A stretch of 64,000 nt of DNA from Streptomyces sp. NBC_00443 (GTDB lineage: Bacteria > Actinomycetota > Actinomycetes > Streptomycetales > Streptomycetaceae), in NCBI RefSeq assembly GCF_036014175.1, contig NZ_CP107917.1, positions 1,426,001-1,490,000 of the forward strand, given 5' to 3'. The position numbers were made by a program, and so were the translations under genes. This document shows, one piece after another, positions 1-9,731 of this stretch. The notes beneath the pieces were generated by a model. It was not told the origin of the DNA. It ran no database searches and saw only the letters and a list, made by a program, of their open reading frames with translations. Within the stretch, counting starts at the first letter, position 1; each line of letters starts with the position of its first letter.

Positions 1-685
1 CCAGCACGTCGTGCGCGAGCAGGGCCGGGCGGTCCAGGTCGCGGGTCTCGGCGAGGTCCCAGGGCGTGGCCGCCTCGACGCCGGCGGTCATCAGCGCGAG
101 GCGTGCGCCCCGGCCGCTGCGGCCCAGGGCACCGATCACGAGCGCGGTGAACTCCGCGTCATGGGAGGCCGGTTGCAGGGTCGCGTCCAGCTCGTCCTTC
201 GACGTCGGGGTGAGCGGCGCGACGAGCTTCCCGCGGTGCTGGAGGACGGCGAGGGCGGCACCGAGATAGCCGGCCCAGAAGCCGAAGGCGGCCAGGCGAC
301 GGCCGTCGTCGTCCACCAGGTACTCCAGGTCGAGCAGGACGCCGCCGCCCCGGGCGAACCGGCGGAGCAGGTCCTCGGCGCCGGGCTGCTGCTTGTAGGC
401 GTGACCGAAGTAGATGTGCCGGTGGGTGAGCTCGCCGGGCCGGTCCGGGAGTTCCTTCAGCCCGATGACCACGGCCTGATCGGGCGCCGACACCCAGGAG
501 CCCGCGGGCGCCACCCGGCAGCCGGCCGCCGCGTACTCCTCGACGGGAAAGATCCGCTGCGGGGACTCCTCGACCGTCAGCGTCACCCCGCTCCCGACGA
601 GCCGGCGTGCGTCGGCCGGCACGATCGGAGTGCGTCGCTCGGTGGAACGGACCTCGTGGCGCAGCCACAGCTGGAGATCGGTCAT
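1..685 (-). CDS. Saccharopine dehydrogenase-like protein (N-terminal part, cut by window edge)
   Basis: The reverse strand from the ATG at 685 reads open to the window edge for 228 codons, starting MTDLQLWLRHEVRSTERRTP. The pattern (RHE...ERRTPIVP, FGHAYK, GFWAGYLGAAL, VIGALGRSGRGA) is that of NAD-dependent saccharopine dehydrogenases of the L-lysine-forming LYS1 type, in the alanine dehydrogenase/transhydrogenase fold. GALGRSGRGA looks like the start of the nucleotide-binding domain. The start overlaps the upstream FAD oxidoreductase stop as ATGA, so the two are translationally coupled. Family members act on saccharopine or related N-carboxyalkyl amino acids. With an amino-acid oxidase partner, lysine or pipecolate metabolism is a plausible but unproven role. 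The C-terminus is outside the window. Confidence 0.75.
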   Translation of the reverse strand, partial: MTDLQLWLRHEVRSTERRTPIVPADARRLVGSGVTLTVEESPQRIFPVEEYAAAGCRVAPAGSWVSAPDQAVVIGLKELPDRPGELTHRHIYFGHAYKQQPGAEDLLRRFARGGGVLLDLEYLVDDDGRRLAAFGFWAGYLGAALAVLQHRGKLVAPLTPTSKDELDATLQPASHDAEFTALVIGALGRSGRGARLALMTAGVEAATPWDLAETRDLDRPALLAHDVL

Positions 686-1821
686 ACGCGGTTGGCCTCC
701 GGGCGCGGGGCGTCGGCCATGAACCGGCCGGCGCTCAAGGGGCTGACGTCCACGAAGGGTACGCGGCCGAGGTACAGGTCACGGATGACCTCGCCGACGG
801 CCGGTCCCTGCAGAAAGCCATGGCCGGAGAAGCCGGTCGCGTACAGGAAACGGGATACGGAAGGCGCCTCACCGATCAGCGCGTTGTGGTCCGGCGTGAC
901 CTCGTACAGGCCCGCCCAGCCTCCCGTGCGGCGCAGGTCGAGCAGGGCGGGGGCGCGGTGCTCCATGGCCTCGGTCAGGCGGGGGATCCAGCGGTCGTGG
1001 GTGTCGGTGGCGAAGCCGGGGCGCTCGTCGGGGTCGGACATGCCGAGGAGGAGGCCGGGGCCCTCGGTGTGGAAGTAGAGGCTGGTGGTGAAGTCGATCG
1101 TCATGGGCAGCTGGGGCGGCAGTCCGGCGGCCGGTTCGGTGACCGCGACCTGGCGGCGCAGCGGCACCACGGGCAGGTCCACGCCGACCATCGCCCCGAT
1201 CGTGCGCGACCAGGGGCCGGCCGCGCAGATCACCGTGTCGGTGGCGATGCGTGCGAGGGTCGTCGTCACGGCGGTGATCCGGTCGCCGTGCAGTTCGATG
1301 CCGGTGACGTCGTTGTGGCGTAAGAGCCGCGCCCCGTACTCGCGGGCCGCGGACGCGTAGCCGTGGACGACGGACTCGGGGGTGCAGTGGCCGTCGTCCG
1401 GCGAGAACGCGGCCGCCAGCAGTCCGTCGGTGGTGATCAGGGGGGACAGCCGCTGCGCCTCGGCGGGGTCGATCATGCGGCTCGGCACGCCGAGGGCGTT
1501 CTGCAGCCGGACGCCCGCCTCGAAGCCGGCGACCTCCTCCGGCGTGGAGAGCAGGAACAGATAGCCGACCCGGTGCAGCCCGATGTCGTGCCCGGTCTCG
1601 TCCTCGAACCGGCCGAACGCCTCCAGGCTGCGTGCCCCGAGCTGGATGTTGAGCTCGTCGGAGAACTGCGCCCGCACGCCCCCGGCCGCCTTGGAGGTGG
1701 ACCCGGACGCCAGTTCGTCCCGCTCGACAAGGACGACGTCCCGGATCCCCGCACGGGCGACGTGGTAGGCGATGCTGGTCCCCATCACACCGCCGCCGAT
1801 GACGACGACGCTCGCATGCAT
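682..1821 (-). CDS. FAD-dependent amino-acid oxidoreductase (DAO family)
   Basis: A 379-residue flavoprotein of the D-amino-acid oxidase/sarcosine oxidase beta family. The N-terminal dinucleotide fold VVVIGGGVMGTSIAYHVAR is followed by the FAD-contact stretch LASGSTSKAAGGVR; GLYEVTPDHNALIG and the C-terminal GFSGHGFLQGPAVGEV are typical of glycine, sarcosine or pipecolate oxidase-like proteins. The ATG at 1821 is chosen because AGGAAGG lies just upstream and the fold begins at once; a further in-frame start would add 23 disordered residues. It lies 69 bp below the cyclohydrolase gene on the same strand with no obvious hairpin between, and its stop overlaps the saccharopine dehydrogenase-like start. 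Substrate is unknown; a secondary or tertiary amino acid is likely. Confidence 0.85.
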   Translation of the reverse strand: MHASVVVIGGGVMGTSIAYHVARAGIRDVVLVERDELASGSTSKAAGGVRAQFSDELNIQLGARSLEAFGRFEDETGHDIGLHRVGYLFLLSTPEEVAGFEAGVRLQNALGVPSRMIDPAEAQRLSPLITTDGLLAAAFSPDDGHCTPESVVHGYASAAREYGARLLRHNDVTGIELHGDRITAVTTTLARIATDTVICAAGPWSRTIGAMVGVDLPVVPLRRQVAVTEPAAGLPPQLPMTIDFTTSLYFHTEGPGLLLGMSDPDERPGFATDTHDRWIPRLTEAMEHRAPALLDLRRTGGWAGLYEVTPDHNALIGEAPSVSRFLYATGFSGHGFLQGPAVGEVIRDLYLGRVPFVDVSPLSAGRFMADAPRPEANRV

Positions 1822-1890
1822 GTTCACGGGCCCACCTTCCTGGAAGTCGCCGGTCGTTCCCTCTTCCTGTCCGGATGGGCCTCGCGGCAA

Positions 1891-2559
1891 TCAGGACAGG
1901 TGCGCGACCGCGTCCAGATGGGGCAGGTGGTGGTCGAGGCGCTCACGCTTGGTGCGCAGGTAGGTGATGTTGTTCTCGCACGGCGGGATCAGCAGCGGGA
2001 CCTGCTCGGCGACCTCGATGCCGTGCTGCAGCAACGCGTCGCGCTTGCGCGGGTTGTTGGACATGAGGCGGACGCTGTTCACGCCCAGGTCGTGCAGGAT
2101 CCCGGCGGCGACGCCGTAGTCGCGGGCGTCCACGGGCAGGCCGAGCGCGAGGTTGGCCTCGACGGTGTCCAGGCCCTCCGCCTGCAGGGCCATCGCCCGC
2201 AGCTTGGCGAGCAGACCGATGCCGCGGCCCTCGTGGCCCCGCAGGTAGACGACGATGCCACTGCCCTCGGCGACCACCGCGCGCAGTGCGGAGGCCAGCT
2301 GGTCGCCGCATTCGCAGTGCTGGGATCCGAAGGCGTCTCCGGTCAGGCACTCGGAGTGCAGTCGGGTGAGGACGTTCTCCGCGCCTATCTCGCCGTAGAC
2401 CAGGGCCACTTGCTCGTCACCGCGCTCGTGGTCGAGGTAGCCGATCGCACGGAATTCCCCGTACACGGTGGGCAAGGGGGCATTCACCACCCGTTCCACG
2501 CCGGAACGCTGCGTACGCTGTGCGGACTTCTTGCCGAGGACGCCAATTTTATCTGTCAT
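1891..2559 (-). CDS. ribA: GTP cyclohydrolase II, Met-variant (probable FAPy-forming type)
   Basis: A 222-residue stand-alone RibA. The zinc-binding block SECLTGDAFGSQHCECGDQ carries the three Cys ligands, and the active-site segment YLRGHEGRGIGL and VEANLALGLPVDARDYGVAAGIL are conserved. The key feature is KLRAMALQ: Met123 sits where E. coli RibA has Tyr105 (KIRAYALQ). From published work on S. coelicolor paralogues, as recalled, a Met here makes the enzyme stop at the formylamino-pyrimidine (FAPy) instead of releasing formate, so this copy probably does not serve ordinary riboflavin synthesis. It is divergent from a creatininase-family gene only 40 bp away. The ATG at 2559 has AGGAA about 11 nt upstream. 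It may be cotranscribed with the oxidoreductase gene below. Confidence 0.93.
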   Translation of the reverse strand: MTDKIGVLGKKSAQRTQRSGVERVVNAPLPTVYGEFRAIGYLDHERGDEQVALVYGEIGAENVLTRLHSECLTGDAFGSQHCECGDQLASALRAVVAEGSGIVVYLRGHEGRGIGLLAKLRAMALQAEGLDTVEANLALGLPVDARDYGVAAGILHDLGVNSVRLMSNNPRKRDALLQHGIEVAEQVPLLIPPCENNITYLRTKRERLDHHLPHLDAVAHLS

Positions 2560-2599
2560 GATTCTTCAGTTCCTAAGCAGAGACGAAAGGCCGGAAAAG

Positions 2600-3388
2600 A
2601 TGAGTGATTCGCAGACGTTGCCGGCGGCACACTCGCTGGTGCCGGCGGACACCACCGAGGACGTACGGACGCGGGGCGCGGGTGTCTCACGACAGGTCGC
2701 GGTCCTGCCCGTCGGAAGCTTCGAGCAGCACGGGGCGTACCTTCCGCTGGCGACCGACACGCTCGTGGCCTGCGCCATTGCGCGCGAGATCGCCGCCGTA
2801 CATCCGGTGCACCTCCTTCCGCCGGTGACGATCTCCTGCTCGCACGAACACGCGGCCTGGCCGGGGACCGTCAGCATCTCCTCCGTGACCCTTCATGCGG
2901 TGATACGGGACATAGCGGCTTCGCTCCGCCGGTCCGGCGTCGACGCTCTGGTGCTGGTCAACGGGCACGGCGGAAACTACGTACTGGGCAATGTCGTTCA
3001 GGAGTCCTCCGCGCACGGTGAGCGAATGGCGCTGTTCCCGGCCCCGGAGGACTGGGAGGCGGCGCGGGAGCGGGCGGGGGTGGAGACCTCGTTGCTCACC
3101 GACATGCACGCGGGGGAAATTGAGACCTCCATCCTTCTGCACACTCATCCCGAATTGATCCGACCCGGTTATGAGACTTCCGATTTCGTGGCGGACGACC
3201 GCCGTCAGCTACTCACCCTCGGTATGTCCGCCTATACCGATTCGGGTGTCATAGGCCGCCCTTCGCTGGGTTCCGCGGAAAAGGGGAAGCGCCTGCTGGC
3301 GAGCCTCGCGGATTCCTTCGGCGCGTATGTGTCACTGCTGACCTCCGCGGACGATTCCGTACGGGACACGGGAGACGCACGAAAATAG
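2600..3388 (+). CDS. Creatininase-family amidohydrolase (possible FAPy deformylase)
   Basis: A 262-residue protein of the creatinine amidohydrolase family, which includes archaeal ArfB (a FAPy deformylase) and MftE. The metal-site blocks are all visible: PVGSFEQHGAYLPLATD (Glu, His, Asp), NGHGGN (His) and DMHAGEIETS (Glu). The usual EQHGPHLPL reads EQHGAYLPL, a local change near the substrate. The ATG at 2600 follows GGAAAAG. Since the divergent neighbour is predicted to make FAPy, hydrolysis of the formamide to the 2,5-diaminopyrimidine is the most economical role, but this is inferred. The last 157 nt overlap, antisense, the end of the membrane-protein gene. Creatinine turnover is unlikely because no creatine genes are nearby. 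Confidence 0.85.
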   Translation: MSDSQTLPAAHSLVPADTTEDVRTRGAGVSRQVAVLPVGSFEQHGAYLPLATDTLVACAIAREIAAVHPVHLLPPVTISCSHEHAAWPGTVSISSVTLHAVIRDIAASLRRSGVDALVLVNGHGGNYVLGNVVQESSAHGERMALFPAPEDWEAARERAGVETSLLTDMHAGEIETSILLHTHPELIRPGYETSDFVADDRRQLLTLGMSAYTDSGVIGRPSLGSAEKGKRLLASLADSFGAYVSLLTSADDSVRDTGDARK

Positions 3389-4551
3389 CGGCTGGGCTCG
3401 GGGTCCGCTACGGCTGCGGCGGACCCGGAGCCCGCGCGCAGGCCGGTGTACCAGCGGGCGACGAGGACGAGGACGCCGGGCAGGGCGGCCACGAAGCTGA
3501 GGACGCCGTACACAACGGCGACGGCCAGTCCGGTGTCGGCGCCGAGCCCGGCGGCGCCGAACGCCCAGGCGGTGGCGCCCTCGCGAGGCCCGAACCCGCC
3601 GACGTTCAGGGGCACGCCCATCGCGAGCAGGGCCAGGACGGCGAGCGGCAGCAGAGCGGCGACGGAGGCGTCGGAGCCTGCGATCCTCGCGGCGAGCACG
3701 AACATCGCGATGTGGCCGGCGAGAACGACGACGGAGGACACGGCGACGCCCGGACCGTTGCGGCGGGACAGCAGGGCCTCGCGGGCCTCGCCGAGCGTCG
3801 TGCGCACGGCCGTCGACTTGGTCCGGTCACGGCGGGACGGCGCACGGTTCATGCGCAGCGCGGCCACGACGGCCAGCGCGCCCACGGCGGCGAACAGGAT
3901 GAGCGGCGTCAGGTCGCGTGCCTCGTTCAGCACGGGGGACGGCATGGTCAGCAGCACGCCGGCGCCGACGACGGCGAGGACGACCTGGCCGGCCGTCCGT
4001 TCGAGCACGACCGCACGGACACCGCGGCCCATGTCACCGGCGCTCCGCCCGTGCCGCACCGCCCGGTGCACATCGCCGAGGACGCCGCCCGGGAGGGCGG
4101 CGTTGAGGAACAGGGCGCGGTAGTAGTCGGCGACGGCCGGCCCGAGCGGCAGCCGGATCCGCAGTCCGCGTGCCACCAACTGCCAGCGCCACGCGCTGAA
4201 CGCGGTGGTGACGAGCCCGATCCCGAGCGCGGCGACCAGCGTCGTCGCGTCGATCCGCCGCAGCCCGTCGAGGAAGACGCCGGTACCGAGCCGCCAGAAC
4301 AGCGCGACGAGGATGGCGACGCCGACGACCGTGCCCAGGTGGGTGCGGACAGCGGGGGTGTTGAGACGGGCCAGGCGGGTGCGCGGGCGGGGTCGGCCCG
4401 GCTGTTCCGCGGGCTGGGTGCCGAGTCGGCTGGCAGGGGCGGCTTCCGGGGCCACGACCGCCCCGTTCACGGCCAGGGCCTTCCGTCGCCGTTCTCGCGC
4501 CTTGGCGCCGGGTCGCGTGACGCGCGCCCCCGCCACCGTCTCCACGCTCAT
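3232..4551 (-). CDS. Lysylphosphatidylglycerol synthase transmembrane-domain (UPF0104/AglD-like) protein
   Basis: A 439-residue integral membrane protein. A basic, disordered N-terminus of about 95 residues precedes roughly eight hydrophobic segments starting near THLGTVVGVAILVALFWRL. The family signatures RWQLVARGL, LFLNAALPGGVLGDVHRA, LERTAG and PLNVGGFGPREGA are present. These domains resemble the flippase half of MprF and the dolichol-linked AglD family and are thought to move or organise lipid-linked products. It is the last gene of a four-gene, 4-bp-overlapping chain (PTPS-like, glycosyltransferase, methyltransferase, this gene). A tail of about 70 hydrophilic residues continues past the last membrane segment and overlaps the convergent creatininase gene by 157 nt, which is unusually long. 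Confidence 0.83.
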   Translation of the reverse strand: MSVETVAGARVTRPGAKARERRRKALAVNGAVVAPEAAPASRLGTQPAEQPGRPRPRTRLARLNTPAVRTHLGTVVGVAILVALFWRLGTGVFLDGLRRIDATTLVAALGIGLVTTAFSAWRWQLVARGLRIRLPLGPAVADYYRALFLNAALPGGVLGDVHRAVRHGRSAGDMGRGVRAVVLERTAGQVVLAVVGAGVLLTMPSPVLNEARDLTPLILFAAVGALAVVAALRMNRAPSRRDRTKSTAVRTTLGEAREALLSRRNGPGVAVSSVVVLAGHIAMFVLAARIAGSDASVAALLPLAVLALLAMGVPLNVGGFGPREGATAWAFGAAGLGADTGLAVAVVYGVLSFVAALPGVLVLVARWYTGLRAGSGSAAAVADPEPSRYFRASPVSRTESSAEVSSDTYAPKESARLASRRFPFSAEPSEGRPMTPESV

Positions 4552-5593
4552 GACGCTCCGCCCGCCGGTCGCACCAGTGCCAGCAGGTCGCTGTGGTGGA
4601 CCACGACGTGCAACTCGCCCGCCTGGCAGGCGGCCAGGCGGTCCTGCAGATAGCGGTCGGCACGCTCGCGCAGTTCGGGACGCTGCTCGACCGCGGCGCC
4701 GACCCAGCCCCGCAGCCACTGGGCGGTGAGCGCGGACTCGTCGGGGCCGAGCCGCCAGGGGCTCGGGTGCACCTGGACGGTCGCGCCGTGCTCGGAGAAG
4801 GCCTCCGCCGCGGCGGTCACCGCGTCCGGGCCCAGCATCCCCGAGCGCCGCTGGTGGGCGTTGAACGCCTCGGCAATCTCCTGGTCCAGCGGGTCGGACG
4901 GGCTGAGTTCGACGCGGCCGGCGACGGAGAGCGTCAGCAGCGCCGGGCAGCCCGCGCCCGCACATGCGGCGGCGAGGGTGCCGACCTCCTCGCGGGTGAG
5001 GACGTCGAGCAGTGCGGAGGCGGTCACCAGCGAGGCGCCGGCGAGCGCGTCCGGGGTGAGGCGGCCGATGTCGCCACGGCGTGTCTCGACGCTGACGCGG
5101 CTGCCGTCCGCGGAGGAGCGCGGGGAGGCCACGGCGGCGAAGTGCAGGAGGTAGGGGTCGCGGTCGTGCAGGACCCAGTGCTGGGCGCCGTCCAGGTGGG
5201 GCGCCAGCCAGCGGCCCATGGAGCCGGTGCCGCACCCCACGTCGTGAATCACCAGTCCGGCCCGTCCGGGCAGGTTGGCGAGCCGGATCCGCAGCGGGTC
5301 GAGCAGGTCGTGCGCCCGCGCGGTGGCGTCGGCGCCTTCGCGCAGCTCCAGCCACTCGGGGGCGTAACGGGGCGGGTCGTCCGCCCCGGCGTCCCTGAGC
5401 CGTACGGTCGCCCGCTCGCCTGGACCGAGGCTGGGCCCGGCCCCGAGGATCACGGCGTCCGCGTCGGCCGCCGCCGGTACGGATACGCCGCCCGTGGCGC
5501 CCTCCGCCGAAACGATCCCGCTCTGCGGTGCGGGATCGCGCGGTCCCGGCTGGGCCGGAATCGCCCCTTCGCTCCGTGCCGTTGCCGTGTCCC

Positions 5594-5597
<4 letters not shown>
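4548..5597 (-). CDS. Class I SAM-dependent methyltransferase
   Basis: A 349-residue protein with the AdoMet motif I VIHDVGCGTGSMGRWLAP at about residues 112-129, followed by the acidic VLHDRDPYLLHFA. The first 70 residues are low-complexity and may be a linker. Both ends overlap neighbours by four bases (ATGA), tying it to the glycosyltransferase before it and the membrane protein after it. The middle contains the stretch SASALLDVLTREEV-like segment VTASALLDVLTREEV common in Streptomyces methyltransferases of uncertain substrate. No substrate can be read from the sequence; a sugar, pterin or lipid head-group hydroxyl in the product of this cluster is possible. Confidence 0.85.
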
Positions 5598-7299
<1,702 letters not shown>

Positions 7300-7383
7300 T
7301 CAGCCGTCTCTCACTCTTTTCTCAGGTCAGGCGCTCTTGTCGTCCCTGATTGAACGAGTCCGTCAGCAGGTGTCCGGGTCCTG

Positions 7384-8367
7384 TCAGGGCGTGTCCGCGT
7401 ACCTGACCCGATGACAGAGCGCTGAAATCTCCCCGGAAGCGAGCTTCGGCATCACCTCGGGCAGCTCCTCGAAAGCGCTCTCCCCCGTGACGAGCGCATC
7501 GAGAGCCGGGTCGGCGAGCAGGTCGAGGGCGAGGGCGAGCCGGTCGGCGTACGTACGGCAGGCGCTGCGGGCCGGGGAGACGGTGCCTACCTGGCTGCTG
7601 CGGATGACGAGCCGCCGGGAGTGGAAGGCCTCGCCGAGCGGCAGGGCGACCCTCCGGTCGCCGTACCAGCTGAGTTCGACGACGGTGCCCTCGGGGCGGA
7701 GCAGTTCGAGCGACCGGGCGAGGCCCTGCTCGGTGGCGCTGGCGTGGACGACCAGGTCGCGGTCGCCGAGTGCCTCGTCGGGCGTGGCGAAGGCGACACC
7801 GAGGGCTGCGGCGACCTCGGCCCGGCGCGGATCGGCGTCGACCAACTGGAGCCGTACACCCGGGAAGCGGGCCAGCAGGGCGGCCACCGACAGGCCGACC
7901 ATGCCACCGCCGACCACGGCGATCCGGTCGCCGACCAGGGGCGCGGCGTCCCAGAGCGCGTTGACGGCGGTCTCGACGGTGCCGGCGAGGACGGCCCGCG
8001 CGGCGGGCACGGTGTCCGGTACGACGGTGACGGCGCTCGCGGGGACGACGTACCGCGTCTGATGCGGGTACAGGCAGAAGACAGTACGGCCGACCAGTGC
8101 TGTCGGCCCCTCCTCGACCATCCCGACGCTGAGATAGCCGTACTTCACCGGGGCGGGGAAATCGCCCTCCTGGAACGGCGCCCGCATGGCCGCGTGCTGG
8201 CTCTGCGGGACCCCGCCCCGGAACACGAGTGTCTCCGTGCCACGGCTGACTCCGGAGTACAGCGACCGCACCAGCACATCGCCCTCGCCCGGCTCCGGAA
8301 GGGCGACCTCCCGGATCTCTCCCTCACCCGGAGAGGTGACCCAGAACGCACGTGCGGCGCGGTTCAT
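7384..8367 (-). CDS. Medium-chain dehydrogenase/reductase (zinc-binding dehydrogenase family, likely non-zinc)
   Basis: A 327-residue MDR protein. The N-terminal catalytic domain has [18 protein letters not shown] where zinc alcohol dehydrogenases have a Cys-containing G-x-C/H segment; here the catalytic Cys is Ser, as in BchC-like dehydrogenases. The nucleotide fold follows as [19 protein letters not shown] with [12 protein letters not shown], the acidic residue suggesting NAD(H). No structural zinc Cys cluster is visible. The ATG at 8367 has a strong AGGAGG. It is divergent from the CDP-alcohol phosphatidyltransferase gene and lies upstream of the PTPS operon on the same strand. A role in the same pathway is inferred from position only. 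Confidence 0.82.
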   Translation of the reverse strand: MNRAARAFWVTSPGEGEIREVALPEPGEGDVLVRSLYSGVSRGTETLVFRGGVPQSQHAAMRAPFQEGDFPAPVKYGYLSVGMVEEGPTALVGRTVFCLYPHQTRYVVPASAVTVVPDTVPAARAVLAGTVETAVNALWDAAPLVGDRIAVVGGGMVGLSVAALLARFPGVRLQLVDADPRRAEVAAALGVAFATPDEALGDRDLVVHASATEQGLARSLELLRPEGTVVELSWYGDRRVALPLGEAFHSRRLVIRSSQVGTVSPARSACRTYADRLALALDLLADPALDALVTGESAFEELPEVMPKLASGEISALCHRVRYADTP

Positions 8368-8475
8368 CGGAATCCTCCTGAACGATCTGCGAGCTGTTCA
8401 CGTACCGAGGTGTGCACAGGTCGCGCACAGTACGCGGCCTTGATCGACTCTGTCATCTGGCCGGAGGAATGTGCG

Positions 8476-9240
8476 GTGGCCCTGAACAACACTTACGACG
8501 CGAGGCTGGTCCAGCAGGAGACCGCTGTGGGAGCGGGCGTGCAGATCCTGTTGCTGGCCCTGCTCGGTTCGGCGATCGGCATGGGGCCGGCGGGCTGGCT
8601 GACCGGCCTCGTCTTCGCCGTCGCCACCTGGGCGCTGCTCTCGCTGGCCCTGCACCGATCCGGGCTGCGCTCCTTCGGCCCGGCGAACCGGGTCACCCTC
8701 GGCCGCGCGACGCTGGTGGGCGGTGTCACGGCGCTGGTCGCGGACTCCTTCCAGAGTTCGCCGCCGGTGACGTTGTTCGTCGGCCTGACGGCGGTCGCCC
8801 TGATCCTCGACGGCGTGGACGGCAAGGTGGCCCGCCGTACGGGCACGTCGACCGCCCTGGGCGCACGCTTCGACATGGAGGTGGACGCGTTCCTGATCCT
8901 GGTGCTGAGCGTGTACGTCTCGATGTCGGTGGGTCCCTGGGTGCTCCTCATCGGCGCCATGCGCTACGGCTTCGTCGCCGCCGCCCGCGTCTGGCCATGG
9001 CTGAACGCCGCGCTCCCGCCGAGCACTGCCCGCAAGACGGTCGCCGCGTTGCAAGGTGTGTTCCTGCTCATGGCCGCGTCCGGCCTCTTCCCGTACCTGG
9101 CGACGTTCGCGGTCACCGGGACGGCGCTGGCGGCGCTGGTCTGGTCGTTCGGCCGGGACATCCTGTGGCTGTACCGGAACCGGCCGTCGCGCGTGCGGCG
9201 GGCGCCGGTTGCGGAGGTACGGGAGCTGGTGGCGTCCTGA
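8476..9240 (+). CDS. CDP-alcohol phosphatidyltransferase
   Basis: A 254-residue membrane enzyme with the full CDP-alcohol phosphotransferase signature D-G-x2-A-R-x8-G-x3-D-x3-D (DGKVARRTGTSTALGARFD then MEVD), the divalent metal and CDP site. Six or so hydrophobic segments surround it. The GTG at 8476 is chosen from GGAGG eight bases upstream; the longer open frame before it is noise. Such enzymes join an alcohol to a CDP-activated lipid or polyol. Its position opposite the MDR gene and next to the glycosyltransferase/flippase set suggests that the linked product may be lipid-attached. Substrate not predictable. Confidence 0.88.
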   Translation: MALNNTYDARLVQQETAVGAGVQILLLALLGSAIGMGPAGWLTGLVFAVATWALLSLALHRSGLRSFGPANRVTLGRATLVGGVTALVADSFQSSPPVTLFVGLTAVALILDGVDGKVARRTGTSTALGARFDMEVDAFLILVLSVYVSMSVGPWVLLIGAMRYGFVAAARVWPWLNAALPPSTARKTVAALQGVFLLMAASGLFPYLATFAVTGTALAALVWSFGRDILWLYRNRPSRVRRAPVAEVRELVAS

Positions 9241-9283
9241 CGGGTCGTTCTCCGGGCGGCACCGGGTACGCCGTGGACGGCAG

Positions 9284-9721
9284 TCAGCCGTCGAGCGGCA
9301 TCCGGTACACCGACGATTCCCTCGCCGCGAACCCCAGCCGTTCGTACAGCCTGTTCGCCGAGGCCCGGTCCGGCCGCGAGGTGAGATCGACGGTCCGCGC
9401 CCCGGACTCCCGGGCGAGCCTCACGGCCTCACGCATCAGCAGCCCCGCGACTCCGTGACCGCGCGCGGCCCCGTCGACGACCACGTCCTCGATCCGGGCG
9501 CGCAGTCCGGAAGGTACGGGAATCCGTACGAGGGTCAGGGTGCCGACGATCTCGCCGTCCGCCCGAGCGACGAGGACGGTGTTCGTGCCGCACCTCACGA
9601 TGCGGTCGATGGCCGCGAGGTCGAGGGGCTCGGCACTCCGGGACAGCTGCGGCAGCAGCCGGGCGAAGCCGGCCACGAGTTCCGCGCTCGACTCCCGGGC
9701 GATCTCCACCTGAACATCCAT
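9284..9721 (-). CDS. GNAT-family N-acetyltransferase
   Basis: A 145-residue GNAT domain: the acetyl-CoA loop ARGHGVAGLLMREAVRLA (Q/R-x-x-G-x-G/A type) lies near residue 90, and the C-terminal SANRLYERLGFAARES is diagnostic. It starts 10 bases below the MFS gene stop on the same strand, so it is the last gene of the transporter unit that also begins with a GNAT gene. Substrate is unknown. A resistance or self-protection acetylation linked to the exported or imported molecule is possible. Confidence 0.88.
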   Translation of the reverse strand: MDVQVEIARESSAELVAGFARLLPQLSRSAEPLDLAAIDRIVRCGTNTVLVARADGEIVGTLTLVRIPVPSGLRARIEDVVVDGAARGHGVAGLLMREAVRLARESGARTVDLTSRPDRASANRLYERLGFAARESSVYRMPLDG

Positions 9722-9731
9722 GCCGGGGACC

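Noticed and set aside
2600..3388. Mycofactocin MftE
   Set aside because: Same family, but no mycofactocin precursor, radical SAM or other mft genes are present.
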